Shown one piece after another: positions 54,961-63,413 of a stretch of 64,000 nucleotides of DNA. The translations under genes and the position numbers were made by a program. Source of the DNA: Methylacidiphilum caldifontis (GTDB lineage Bacteria; Verrucomicrobiota; Verrucomicrobiia; Methylacidiphilales; Methylacidiphilaceae). The first letter of the stretch is position 1. The number at the start of each line of letters is the position of its first letter. The stretch spans positions 1,736,001 through 1,800,000 of the forward strand of contig NZ_CP065957.1 of the NCBI RefSeq assembly GCF_017310505.1, read 5' to 3'. The notes below the pieces were generated by a model, which worked only from the letters and a program-made list of their open reading frames with translations, was not told where the DNA came from and searched no databases.

Positions 54961-56001
54961 TTAGAGTTCGAGTATATCGGTATATTTTTGCCTTTTTTCC
55001 ACATTTTCCAAGTAATCAAAGAATTCTTCAGCCGTTTCGAAAAGGTGTCCTTTTTCGATGTAAGAATCCGTAGTAAAGGGAGAAAAACCTTTGGGGAAGA
55101 TCATATAACGGGTTTTCATATAATCTCGTGCATGCCCTAGTTCATCCATCATGCCCGCGGAAAGTGGAGGTCTCTCGGGATAAGGATGAATCGCAATGAC
55201 AGCATGAACCTTGCCGACATACCAATGGAGATCCCGGTGGACTGTATAGGCATAAATCACTTCCTTATCGAGGGGAGAATCAAATTCTTGGGATATCTCC
55301 ACTGTTTGGGGGTCTATAACGACCGCATAATAGCGAAGCTTGCGGATGATTTCATTAACAATTTTCCTCATATCTTCCGTAGCATGGGTCATCGAGTAGC
55401 TTGCATAGACAACCCAAGGTCTTGGGTAAGCAACTAGCTTATAAAGACTGTCGGGAGACTCATTGACGGAAATGACATAATGAGGAATATTCATGTATTT
55501 TGCCCAATCTTCAGATAAAGAAACTTCCTCGTTCATCCAGGATAGAATTTCATAAATGGTATGTTGTCGAGCCTTTAGGGCTTTAAGAAAAGGATCCTGG
55601 GAATCAATGGATTCAAGCTCTTTTTTGATTATCCACTCCGCTTCAATGAGTGTAACGATTACATCGGGTCCAATGAAGTCACGCAAAATCCTTTGGTCTT
55701 TAAATTTTCTATTTATTCTGTTCCATTCAATGGTTGCTGGAAGCCTTATTATAACGTCCTTATAGCCATTTTTCTGAATATCGAATCCAATTTTTTCGTA
55801 TTCTCTTTCCCTGGTTAATTCGAAAACGTAATCGGTTGTTCCGAGAAGTCGTTCAAGGGGTTTTTTCCCACCTTTTGTGAATTCGTGAATGGCATCATAA
55901 ACATGAATATTCCTGCCGTTGAGCTTGCCCAACTCAACGACTTTCTGGATAAAAGCCCGATCGCTCATTCCAGCGATCATTCCTGTAACTAAAACTTTCA
56001 A
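54961..56001 (-). CDS. Unrecognised protein: degenerate P-loop domain plus deoxyribosyltransferase-like domain
   Basis: I do not recognise this 346-residue protein as a named enzyme. Its N-terminus, VLVTGMIAGMSDRAF, sits where an adenylate-kinase-type P-loop would be but lacks the Lys/Thr, and NIHVYDAIHEF follows as in such kinases. The last 120 residues (about 225-340) read like a Rossmann nucleoside 2-deoxyribosyltransferase-like fold: VVIDPQTVEI, TVHRDLHWYVGKVHAVIAIHP and PLSAGMMDELGHARDYMK. A helical region lies between. It is immediately upstream of deoC and probably cotranscribed, which suggests a role in deoxynucleoside or nucleotide metabolism. That link is inference. Confidence 0.7.
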   Translation of the reverse strand: MKVLVTGMIAGMSDRAFIQKVVELGKLNGRNIHVYDAIHEFTKGGKKPLERLLGTTDYVFELTREREYEKIGFDIQKNGYKDVIIRLPATIEWNRINRKFKDQRILRDFIGPDVIVTLIEAEWIIKKELESIDSQDPFLKALKARQHTIYEILSWMNEEVSLSEDWAKYMNIPHYVISVNESPDSLYKLVAYPRPWVVYASYSMTHATEDMRKIVNEIIRKLRYYAVVIDPQTVEISQEFDSPLDKEVIYAYTVHRDLHWYVGKVHAVIAIHPYPERPPLSAGMMDELGHARDYMKTRYMIFPKGFSPFTTDSYIEKGHLFETAEEFFDYLENVEKRQKYTDILEL

Positions 56002-56110
56002 CTTGATCCTAAAGCTCTAAGTTAAAAGAAAGTATTATTATTCGCTTTGTTTATTGAAAGAAGATACCAAAAATTACAAATTTGAAAAGTCTGTCTAGAA
56101 AAGTTGGGTC

Positions 56111-56839
56111 ATGGAGCTTTATTTTTGCACAGATTATGCCCTAGGGCAGCTAGATCACGAGGAATCTCACCATTGTATTCATGTCATGCGACATAAAGTA
56201 GGTGATCTCATTGAAATATTTGACGGCAAGGGGAGCAGTTGGGTAGCGCAGATCCAAAAAATAGAGAATAACAGGGTTTTTGTTTCCTTGTTGAAAGAAA
56301 AAAGGCCGGATAGTCTTTCTAAAAAACCATTGTTTATTTTGATTCAAGCGGTGTTGAAGAACAAAGCCATGCAGTTTCTTCTGCAAAAAGTGACCGAGAT
56401 AGGCGTTGATCAGATTATTCCGGTTATTTCGGGTCGTAGCTTATTTACAAAAGAAGAAAGAAAACAATTTAAAGAAAAGAAATGGAAAGATATCCTTATA
56501 GCTGCAGCTAAGCAGAGTCAACAGAGGAAATTGCCCGAACTTTTTGAAATCTCTTCCCTATCAGATGTTTTAGAAAGGGATTTTTCTTCGTCGTTGAAAC
56601 TTGTGGCATTCCTTGGTAAAGAGTCAAAGTCTTTGAAAGAAATTGTTAAAAGCCATACCTCTGAGGATATTTCTTCTGTTGCTGTTCTGGTTGGTCCAGA
56701 GGGTGATTTAACGGATGAGGAAAAAAAATTTGCTTTGGATAGGGGTTTTATTCCTGTCAGTCTGGGGAATCAAATCCTTCGGTCTGAAACGGCTGCTCTT
56801 TTTTTATTGTCTATTCTCAATTATGAACTGAGGGTTTAA
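56111..56839 (+). CDS. rsmE: 16S rRNA m3U1498 methyltransferase
   Basis: RsmE is a SPOUT methyltransferase acting on U1498 of 16S rRNA. The 242-residue protein has the N-terminal PUA-like part (HHCIHVMRHKVGDLIEIFDG) and the C-terminal knot with LVGPEGDLTDEEKKFA and SLGNQILRSETAALFLLS. Both are diagnostic. It is followed after 40 nt by the epimerase gene on the same strand. Confidence 0.93.
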   Translation: MELYFCTDYALGQLDHEESHHCIHVMRHKVGDLIEIFDGKGSSWVAQIQKIENNRVFVSLLKEKRPDSLSKKPLFILIQAVLKNKAMQFLLQKVTEIGVDQIIPVISGRSLFTKEERKQFKEKKWKDILIAAAKQSQQRKLPELFEISSLSDVLERDFSSSLKLVAFLGKESKSLKEIVKSHTSEDISSVAVLVGPEGDLTDEEKKFALDRGFIPVSLGNQILRSETAALFLLSILNYELRV

Positions 56840-56879
56840 GAGATTTGATGTTTTAAGACTATAAAATTTGTATTAAAAA

Positions 56880-57815
56880 GTGATTATGGGAAAAAAAATT
56901 GTTGTTACAGGGGGAGCCGGTTTTATCGGTTCTAATCTTGTTTTAGAACTTTTAAATCAGCTTTCAGAGATTGAAGTGGTGGTTATAGATGATTTTTCAA
57001 GCGGTTCCTTCAAAAATATTCTTAATGCTCATTGTGACATTATTACCGAAAATCTTTATCGCTTCGATTGGTCAGATTATTTTTCTAAAAAAGAAATCGA
57101 AGTGGTTTTCCATTTAGCTTCCCTTACAGATACAACTATACTCGATGAGCGCAGGCAGATGCAAAATAACGTGGAAGCTTTTCGGTCCTTGCTCCGTTTT
57201 TTTTCAGGAACTTCTACAAAGATTATCTATGCTTCTTCTGCAGCGATCTACGGGATGCGTTCGGGAAAAAATCGCCTACAAGATGACCCTCAGCCAGCAA
57301 ATCCATATGGGTTTTCCAAATTGCAGATGGAAAGAATTGCTACGGCTTACATGAAGGAAAATCCTCAAACCAGAATAACTGGGCTGAGGTATTTCAACGT
57401 ATATGGTCCAAGGGAAGCTCATAAGAAAAGTGCTTCAAGTATGATTTTTCAATTAGCAAAACAGATTAAAGAGGGGAAAAACCCTAGACTTTTTTCTTAT
57501 GGGGAACAGAAGAGGGATTTTGTTTATGTTGCTGATGTGGTTAGAGCAACCCTTTTAACGGCAATAAAGGATTGTCCTCTACCTTTATTCAATGTTGGAA
57601 GTGGTCATGCTCGATCTTTCAATGATATCGTTCATATCTTAAATCAAACATTAAAGACAGATGCTAAGCCTGAGTATTTCCCCTGTCCTTATTCTTTTTA
57701 TCAATCGCATACTGAAGCTGACCTGGAGTTGACTCAGAAGCATCTGGGATATGTTTCAAAATATTCTTTAGAACAAGGGATTGCCGAATATTTCGACTCG
57801 GGGTGGCTCTTATAA
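56880..57815 (+). CDS. NAD-dependent epimerase, HldD (ADP-heptose epimerase)-like
   Basis: This 311-residue extended SDR enzyme has the cofactor motif GGAGFIGSNL, the catalytic SSAAIYG and YGFSK (Tyr-x3-Lys), and the segment GLRYFNVYGPREAHKKSASS followed by FSYGEQKRDFVYVADVV. That segment matches ADP-L-glycero-D-manno-heptose 6-epimerases of lipopolysaccharide core synthesis. Other sugar-nucleotide epimerases are possible. The start is GTG at 56880 or ATG at 56886, with only two residues difference. Confidence 0.75.
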   Translation: MIMGKKIVVTGGAGFIGSNLVLELLNQLSEIEVVVIDDFSSGSFKNILNAHCDIITENLYRFDWSDYFSKKEIEVVFHLASLTDTTILDERRQMQNNVEAFRSLLRFFSGTSTKIIYASSAAIYGMRSGKNRLQDDPQPANPYGFSKLQMERIATAYMKENPQTRITGLRYFNVYGPREAHKKSASSMIFQLAKQIKEGKNPRLFSYGEQKRDFVYVADVVRATLLTAIKDCPLPLFNVGSGHARSFNDIVHILNQTLKTDAKPEYFPCPYSFYQSHTEADLELTQKHLGYVSKYSLEQGIAEYFDSGWLL

Positions 57816-57881
57816 ATTCTATTTTAGATTCTTTAGCTATCCATCTTGATTTCGACTCCAGTTTTCTTCAATTTTGAATAT

Positions 57882-59420
57882 ATGGCATCTTTTATTTTCC
57901 CTGACCCCCAAGAAATGCAAAAAAGGCTTCAGGATTTCGTTAAATCTTTTGGAAATCCTTCTCCCCAGGTCTCTGAAACTGCAAAAGAGGATCAAAAAGA
58001 AAGATTCAAAGAAAAGATATTGCAATTTCAGTTTACTCCTAAGGATATTAAAGCCTACCTTGATCGGTTTGTTATTAAACAAGAGGAAGCTAAAAAAGTC
58101 CTTTCCGTAGCTGTTTGTGATCATTATAACCAAGTTAAAGAAGCCCTGATGGGCCGTGGCCCCACTCATTATGTCAAACAAAATGTGCTTCTTGTTGGTC
58201 CCAGTGGGGTGGGCAAGACTTATCTTATCCGATGTCTTGCAGATTGCATAGGTGTTCCCATGGTGAAAGCGGATGCCACCAAATTTTCTGAGACAGGTTA
58301 TGTAGGGGCGGATGTTGAGGATCTTGTGAGGGAACTTATTCAGCAAGCAGAAGGAGATATAGAAATCGCTCAGTATGGGATTATCTATTTGGATGAAGTA
58401 GACAAGTTAGCTTCTTCTCATTTCATGGGTAGGGATGTCAGTGGCAGGGGGGTACAGTCCAACTTGTTAAAGCTGCTCGAAGAAACCGATGTCCCCATTA
58501 AAGCTGCCCATGATGTCCTTGGACAGATGCAGTCTCTTTTTGACTTTCAAAGAGGCAGTAAAGCACCTCGAAAGACCATCAATACACGCTATATTCTTTT
58601 TATCTTAAGCGGGGCTTTTGAAAAACTCTCTGAAATCGTTCAGAGAAGAATCCGTAGATCACATTTAGGCTTTCAACCCCATGGTCCTGAAGGAGTCCCC
58701 TCGGATATTATTGCAGAAGCCCAGACAGTGGATTTTGTTGAGTATGGACTTGAGCCAGAGTTTATCGGAAGATTGCCTGTTCGGGTCTTTTGTCAACCTT
58801 TGGGGAAAGAAGATCTTTTTCATGTCCTTCGAGATTCTGAAGGATCTATCCTTAAACAGTATAAAAGTTCCTTTGCTGCATACGGTATAGAGTTGAAGTT
58901 TACTGAGGAAGCTCTGCATCTTATTGCCGAAAAAGCCATAGAAGAAAAGACTGGGGCTAGGGGTCTTATGACCATTTGTGAAAAAGTTTTAAGGCCTTTT
59001 CGGTTTGAACTTCCGGGCAGCGGTGTTCGTGAACTAGAGATTGATAGCTTTACAGTTTTGGATCCAGAAAAAAGGCTTGGAGAGATTCTAAAAAAGATAG
59101 AGGAAAATAAAAAAAATAAGGAAAACGAACAGATCGAACAGTTTCTCCTTGAGTTTTATAAAGCCAACGAGATCCGAATTCATTTTCATCCCGATGCGAT
59201 AGAGGCTCTTAAACAAGAAGCGCATGAAAAAGGGATTTCCGTTATCGATCTATGTAAGGAGAAATTTAAAAACTATAGTTTGGGTTTGAAATTAATTAAA
59301 AAAAATAATGGAACTAATGATTTTATATTGACTAAAGAAGATCTTCAATATCCCGAAGAAACTCTAAACCGTTGGATAGCCGCTTCTTATAAATCTGAAA
59401 CTGCCTCACAAGGGCAATAA
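57882..59420 (+). CDS. ClpX-like AAA+ ATPase lacking the zinc domain
   Basis: This 512-residue unfoldase is related to ClpX. It has Walker A GPSGVGKTYL, the pore loop GYVG (ETGYVGADVEDLV), Walker B IIYLDEVDK, sensor 2 GARGL and EFIGRLPV. In place of ClpX's N-terminal zinc-binding domain it has a 60-residue polar region. The ClpP-docking loop appears to be kept as LGF in RSHLGFQPHG. An extra C-terminal region of about 100 residues follows the usual ClpX end. No clpP is adjacent. The ATG at 57882 is preferred over an upstream TTG. Confidence 0.82.
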   Translation: MASFIFPDPQEMQKRLQDFVKSFGNPSPQVSETAKEDQKERFKEKILQFQFTPKDIKAYLDRFVIKQEEAKKVLSVAVCDHYNQVKEALMGRGPTHYVKQNVLLVGPSGVGKTYLIRCLADCIGVPMVKADATKFSETGYVGADVEDLVRELIQQAEGDIEIAQYGIIYLDEVDKLASSHFMGRDVSGRGVQSNLLKLLEETDVPIKAAHDVLGQMQSLFDFQRGSKAPRKTINTRYILFILSGAFEKLSEIVQRRIRRSHLGFQPHGPEGVPSDIIAEAQTVDFVEYGLEPEFIGRLPVRVFCQPLGKEDLFHVLRDSEGSILKQYKSSFAAYGIELKFTEEALHLIAEKAIEEKTGARGLMTICEKVLRPFRFELPGSGVRELEIDSFTVLDPEKRLGEILKKIEENKKNKENEQIEQFLLEFYKANEIRIHFHPDAIEALKQEAHEKGISVIDLCKEKFKNYSLGLKLIKKNNGTNDFILTKEDLQYPEETLNRWIAASYKSETASQGQ

Positions 59421-59459
59421 GATTTCTTCCTCCAGTAACCAAAGGGGACTAAAAAGTTC

Positions 59460-60644
59460 TCAATCCTCGGCAAGAAATGCGATGGAGGTAGAGTAGCCAT
59501 GAAGGAAATTCATCCCGCATGTAGGCCCAATCTCGCCGTTAGCAAAAAAACCGGCTTGAGCGACCCCTGGGAAAAACTTTTGAATGCTTTGAGCATCAAT
59601 AGAAGAAGTGCCAAAAAGGGTTTTCCCTCTTCCTGCACATATTGCTTGTAATACGGCCGAAGGGATTTTTCCACGAGATAGCCATTTTAATTTTTCATCT
59701 TCTAAGGATTTTTGAAGAGCAACAATAGCGGTGTGAGGATCCCTTAATTGATATTGGACTGTCTGTCCAACCCTTGGTAATGCTCCGATGGCAATGGCTC
59801 CTGTAGAAGGATCAGCACCCAAGATATTGCGGATGAGAAAATCTCCCTGTTTGAATTCTTCTAAGTATTCAGAAACAGCTAAGCCTATGAAAAGATGACC
59901 TTGAACAGCAAGCCGTTCTTGTTCTGTTAACGAGTCAAAGGCTTTGGCTAAGGCCTGGTAAGCAGTTTTTCTTCCCAGCGTATAGAGAATATTCTGGTCA
60001 GCATGGGTTATTGTATAGGGTTCTCCAATGGGTCGACAAGCTTGGGATACAATGACATCAAAGATGATATTTCCCGCAAAAGCTAAAAGAAGACATCCCG
60101 ATACAGCTCTTCGATTATAATAGATAGAGCATTCATTTTCTTTGCCACTTGTCAAGCCTCCCCAGGCAGGGACATGAGGATAAGCTTGGGTTAATCCCTT
60201 CAAAAATTTTTCTATAGGAAAGTTTATTGGATCAGCAAATACACTGAAGCCCTTGATTTCAGGAGAATCGAAGGGGAAAAGGGAGTACCAATTTTCCTTT
60301 TGATCAAGAGTTTCAATCATCTGAGGGGAAAGTACTACACCTTGGCATTTTAAATTAGGGTTATGGATAAGGAGAAGCGAGAAAGAAGCTGTTCCTTCAT
60401 TTTCTATGCCTTGACCAACAGTTCCAGAACTACCCACGACGACAAGATGCTGGAGATGGCCATAGATAGTAAGAATATCAGAAAGCTCTGCAAGGCTACT
60501 TGGATCTTGATCCAAGTAACCAGACCATGAAAAGGCAAACCCCAGCGTTGGTTCTCCGGATAGTTCCATGCGGAGTTTTGAAACCATCTGAATGATTCTC
60601 TTTTCTTCTAATGGACCGTTGTAAACACCACTTACAGCATGCAT
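59460..60644 (-). CDS. FIST domain sensory protein
   Basis: This 394-residue protein has FIST N and FIST C domains. Landmarks are an early GxVG-type segment (VVVGSSGTVGQGIENEGTAS), the mid-protein FIGLAVSEYLEEFKQGDFLI and the C-terminal QAGFFANGEIGPTCGMNFLHG with GYSTSIAF. FIST domains are thought to bind small ligands and are usually fused to or paired with signalling modules. Here the protein stands alone, 18 nt downstream of a hydrolase gene on the same strand. Ligand unknown. Confidence 0.85.
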   Translation of the reverse strand: MHAVSGVYNGPLEEKRIIQMVSKLRMELSGEPTLGFAFSWSGYLDQDPSSLAELSDILTIYGHLQHLVVVGSSGTVGQGIENEGTASFSLLLIHNPNLKCQGVVLSPQMIETLDQKENWYSLFPFDSPEIKGFSVFADPINFPIEKFLKGLTQAYPHVPAWGGLTSGKENECSIYYNRRAVSGCLLLAFAGNIIFDVIVSQACRPIGEPYTITHADQNILYTLGRKTAYQALAKAFDSLTEQERLAVQGHLFIGLAVSEYLEEFKQGDFLIRNILGADPSTGAIAIGALPRVGQTVQYQLRDPHTAIVALQKSLEDEKLKWLSRGKIPSAVLQAICAGRGKTLFGTSSIDAQSIQKFFPGVAQAGFFANGEIGPTCGMNFLHGYSTSIAFLAED

Positions 60645-60662
60645 TGGGAGCTTAATTTATCA

Positions 60663-61733
60663 TTAGCTTTTCTTAGCTCTTGTCAATAATGGGGAGAGGG
60701 AAAAATCATCTTTCCAACATTTTAAGGCAAGCTTAAAACTCTTAGAAGTCAATGTATAATTAAGATGACCAACGGGAAAAAGGTAAAGATGCTTGGTTTC
60801 CCATTTTTCTTTAATTTTTTCAAGAATCCATGGAGGGCTAATTTTATCGAAGAGGCCGCCTACAATAAGGATATTATTACCCTCAAGTTTGGGTTTTGAT
60901 AAGCTTGGACAGGCGAGTCTAAGGTGAGGAGAGGTATTTAGGGGAGTAATGCCTTGTTGAGTCAATTTTTTTCTTATTTCTTTGCCAATCGGAGAGTGCC
61001 AGATGACATGATCAAGATGAAGCAAGGGCTCTACAAGAATTAATTTTTGCAATATTTCATGGATACAGGAAAGCTGGCTGATCGTCCATGCCCCATAACT
61101 TATTCCCCATGCTGCAATATGAGGTGATCCTGCCAAACTTAGACCCTTTGTAAAAATATAAAGGTCAATAACGGATTGTCGTAATATCTCCATGGTATAT
61201 AAAAGATTAGGTTGAACGCAAGAGGAACTCGACAGGGTTAAAAAAGGAGCTTTTCGTTGAAAATGATAAGGCAAATGCATAATGGCTCCATTCCATCCTT
61301 TTTGGTTAAGCCACTTTATCCATTTGACGTAGCCTTTAAGTGAAAGAGATAAAAGTCCATGTACAATAATCATTGTGGGTGACCGGTCCCATCCTAGTTT
61401 GGAGGGAAACAGATCGAAAATGGCATAATTAGAATAACGGTCAGGTCCTCTAATAAAACTTGGGAAAACAATTTGGTTGTAACAATTAAGGCTGGAAGCT
61501 ATGTAAGCGGATATTTTTTTTTCATACCCTGGGTCAGGACTATAATAATCCTCTAGAGATGACTTTTCCCAACTTTTGATATACTGCTCTAACTGAATGG
61601 AAAAATCGGAAGGCAAAGTATGAGGTTTTTGAAGACAGTTGAACAGGAAAATAGAAAGTGCATCGCTGAGGTGTGAAAAAAGTGTTCTCAAGGTTAGATT
61701 AATGAGTTGAATTCCAATTGAAAGGTAAGCCAA
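60663..61733 (-). CDS. Alpha/beta-hydrolase-like protein
   Basis: This 356-residue protein has an alpha/beta-hydrolase core: HGLLSLSLKG as the oxyanion-strand region, the nucleophile elbow GISYGAW (GxSxG), an acidic residue in GGLFDKISPP and the catalytic His in PVGHLNYTL. About 120 residues precede the core and are partly hydrophobic. The substrate is unknown. It is likely cotranscribed with the FIST gene. Confidence 0.8.
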   Translation of the reverse strand: MAYLSIGIQLINLTLRTLFSHLSDALSIFLFNCLQKPHTLPSDFSIQLEQYIKSWEKSSLEDYYSPDPGYEKKISAYIASSLNCYNQIVFPSFIRGPDRYSNYAIFDLFPSKLGWDRSPTMIIVHGLLSLSLKGYVKWIKWLNQKGWNGAIMHLPYHFQRKAPFLTLSSSSCVQPNLLYTMEILRQSVIDLYIFTKGLSLAGSPHIAAWGISYGAWTISQLSCIHEILQKLILVEPLLHLDHVIWHSPIGKEIRKKLTQQGITPLNTSPHLRLACPSLSKPKLEGNNILIVGGLFDKISPPWILEKIKEKWETKHLYLFPVGHLNYTLTSKSFKLALKCWKDDFSLSPLLTRAKKS

Positions 61734-61840
61734 TAACAGATATTTCGGATAGAATCAAGAACAGATCATGTAATTATGGATTGATTTAGTGCAATTGGTT
61801 GGTATTATTTTCTAGACAGAAAGTTGCCAAAGGAGATTTT

Positions 61841-63364
61841 ATGTTAACAGCAAATTCGATTACAAAATCTGAGTCATCATCTTATACCTTGTTACCTAAG
61901 GTTCAGAAATTTCTGAAAACTCCAAAAAAGCTATTTATAGGTGGTCGATGGGTTGATGCGGTTTCAGGAAAAACTTTTCCGACTTATGATCCTGCCTCTG
62001 GAGAAGTCTTAGCTTATGTCGCTGAAGCCGACAAAGAAGACGTAGATAAAGCAGTAAAAGCAGCAAGAGAAGCTTTTGAAAACGGACCGTGGGCGAAAAT
62101 GTCTCCTGCAGAACGAGCAAAGTTAATTTGGAAACTTGCTGATTTGATTGAAGAAAATCTTGAAGAGTTAGCTCAAATAGAATCTTTGGATAACGGAAAA
62201 CCCATGGCCGTGGCCAAAGTTGCCGATCTTCCTTTATCCATTGATCTGTTTCGCTATATGGCGGGATGGGCTACAAAAATAGAAGGCAATACGATTCCTT
62301 TTTCTTTGGCCTCACCTGAAAAATTTGTAGCTTATACAAGGAGAGAGCCTATTGGAGTGGTTGGGCAGATTATCCCTTGGAACTTCCCTTTATTAATGGC
62401 TGCGTGGAAATTAGGACCTGCTCTTGCTACAGGATGTACGGTTATTCTTAAACCCGCAGAGCAGACTCCACTTTCGGCTTTATGGATAGGCGAACTCATC
62501 CAGCAAGCGGGATTTCCCGATGGAGTCGTCAATATTTTACCTGGTTTTGGAGAAACGGCCGGAGCTGCTATTGCGGCTCATGGGGATATTGACAAGGTTG
62601 CATTTACAGGTTCAACAGAGGTAGGTAAAATTATTGTTAAAGCGGCAACTTCAAATTTGAAAAAAGTTAGTCTTGAACTCGGAGGCAAATCTCCAAACAT
62701 TGTGTTTTCTGACGCTGATTTGTCTGTTGCGATACCGGGTGCTGCATCCGCTATATTTTTTAATCATGGACAGTGTTGTTGTGCAGGAAGCAGACTTTAT
62801 GTGGAGAAGAAAGCTTTTGATAAGGTCTTAGAGGGAATAACTGAAGAGGCAAAAAAAATCCGTCTTGGTCCTGGCCTTGATCCCTCAACAGAAATGGGAC
62901 CTCTTGTATCTCAAGAACAGTATGATAGGGTATTTTCTTACATTCGCTCCGGATTAGATGAAGGAGCAACCGTAGTCACAGGCGGTAAACGCTTTGGAGA
63001 GAGAGGTTATTTCATAAGCCCTACGATATTTAGTGGGGTCAACTCCTCCATGAAAATTGTTAACGAAGAGATATTTGGACCTGTTGTTTGTGCTATTCCT
63101 TTTGAAGATACCGAAGAAATAGCCCCTGTAGCTAACCAGACGATATATGGACTTGCGGCAGGAATATGGACCAAAGATATTTCTAAAGCTCATCGGCTTG
63201 CAGCAAAGCTCAAGGCGGGGACAGTTTGGATTAATTGTTATAATGTGTTTGATGCCTCTTTGCCTTTCGGAGGTTACAAGCAATCGGGATGGGGTAGGGA
63301 AATGGGGCATGCGGTGCTAGATAACTACCTGGAAACAAAATCTGTCTGTATCCAAATTGATTAA
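61841..63364 (+). CDS. NAD-dependent aldehyde dehydrogenase
   Basis: This 507-residue class 1/2-type aldehyde dehydrogenase has catalytic Cys313 in HGQCCCAGSRLY, general base Glu279 in LELGGKSPNIVF and Asn181 in PWNFPLLMA. The cofactor loop is FTGSTEVGK. It oxidises aldehydes to acids; the exact substrate (acetaldehyde, betaine aldehyde or other) is not readable. The ATG at 61841 has AAAGGAG 6 nt upstream and is preferred over a longer frame from 61799. It is convergent with the rpe-like gene. Confidence 0.94.
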   Translation: MLTANSITKSESSSYTLLPKVQKFLKTPKKLFIGGRWVDAVSGKTFPTYDPASGEVLAYVAEADKEDVDKAVKAAREAFENGPWAKMSPAERAKLIWKLADLIEENLEELAQIESLDNGKPMAVAKVADLPLSIDLFRYMAGWATKIEGNTIPFSLASPEKFVAYTRREPIGVVGQIIPWNFPLLMAAWKLGPALATGCTVILKPAEQTPLSALWIGELIQQAGFPDGVVNILPGFGETAGAAIAAHGDIDKVAFTGSTEVGKIIVKAATSNLKKVSLELGGKSPNIVFSDADLSVAIPGAASAIFFNHGQCCCAGSRLYVEKKAFDKVLEGITEEAKKIRLGPGLDPSTEMGPLVSQEQYDRVFSYIRSGLDEGATVVTGGKRFGERGYFISPTIFSGVNSSMKIVNEEIFGPVVCAIPFEDTEEIAPVANQTIYGLAAGIWTKDISKAHRLAAKLKAGTVWINCYNVFDASLPFGGYKQSGWGREMGHAVLDNYLETKSVCIQID

Positions 63365-63413
63365 GGATCCTCAAAAGGAAGGAGGGAAAAGAACTTCGGC
63401 TTCATCGGAGTAG

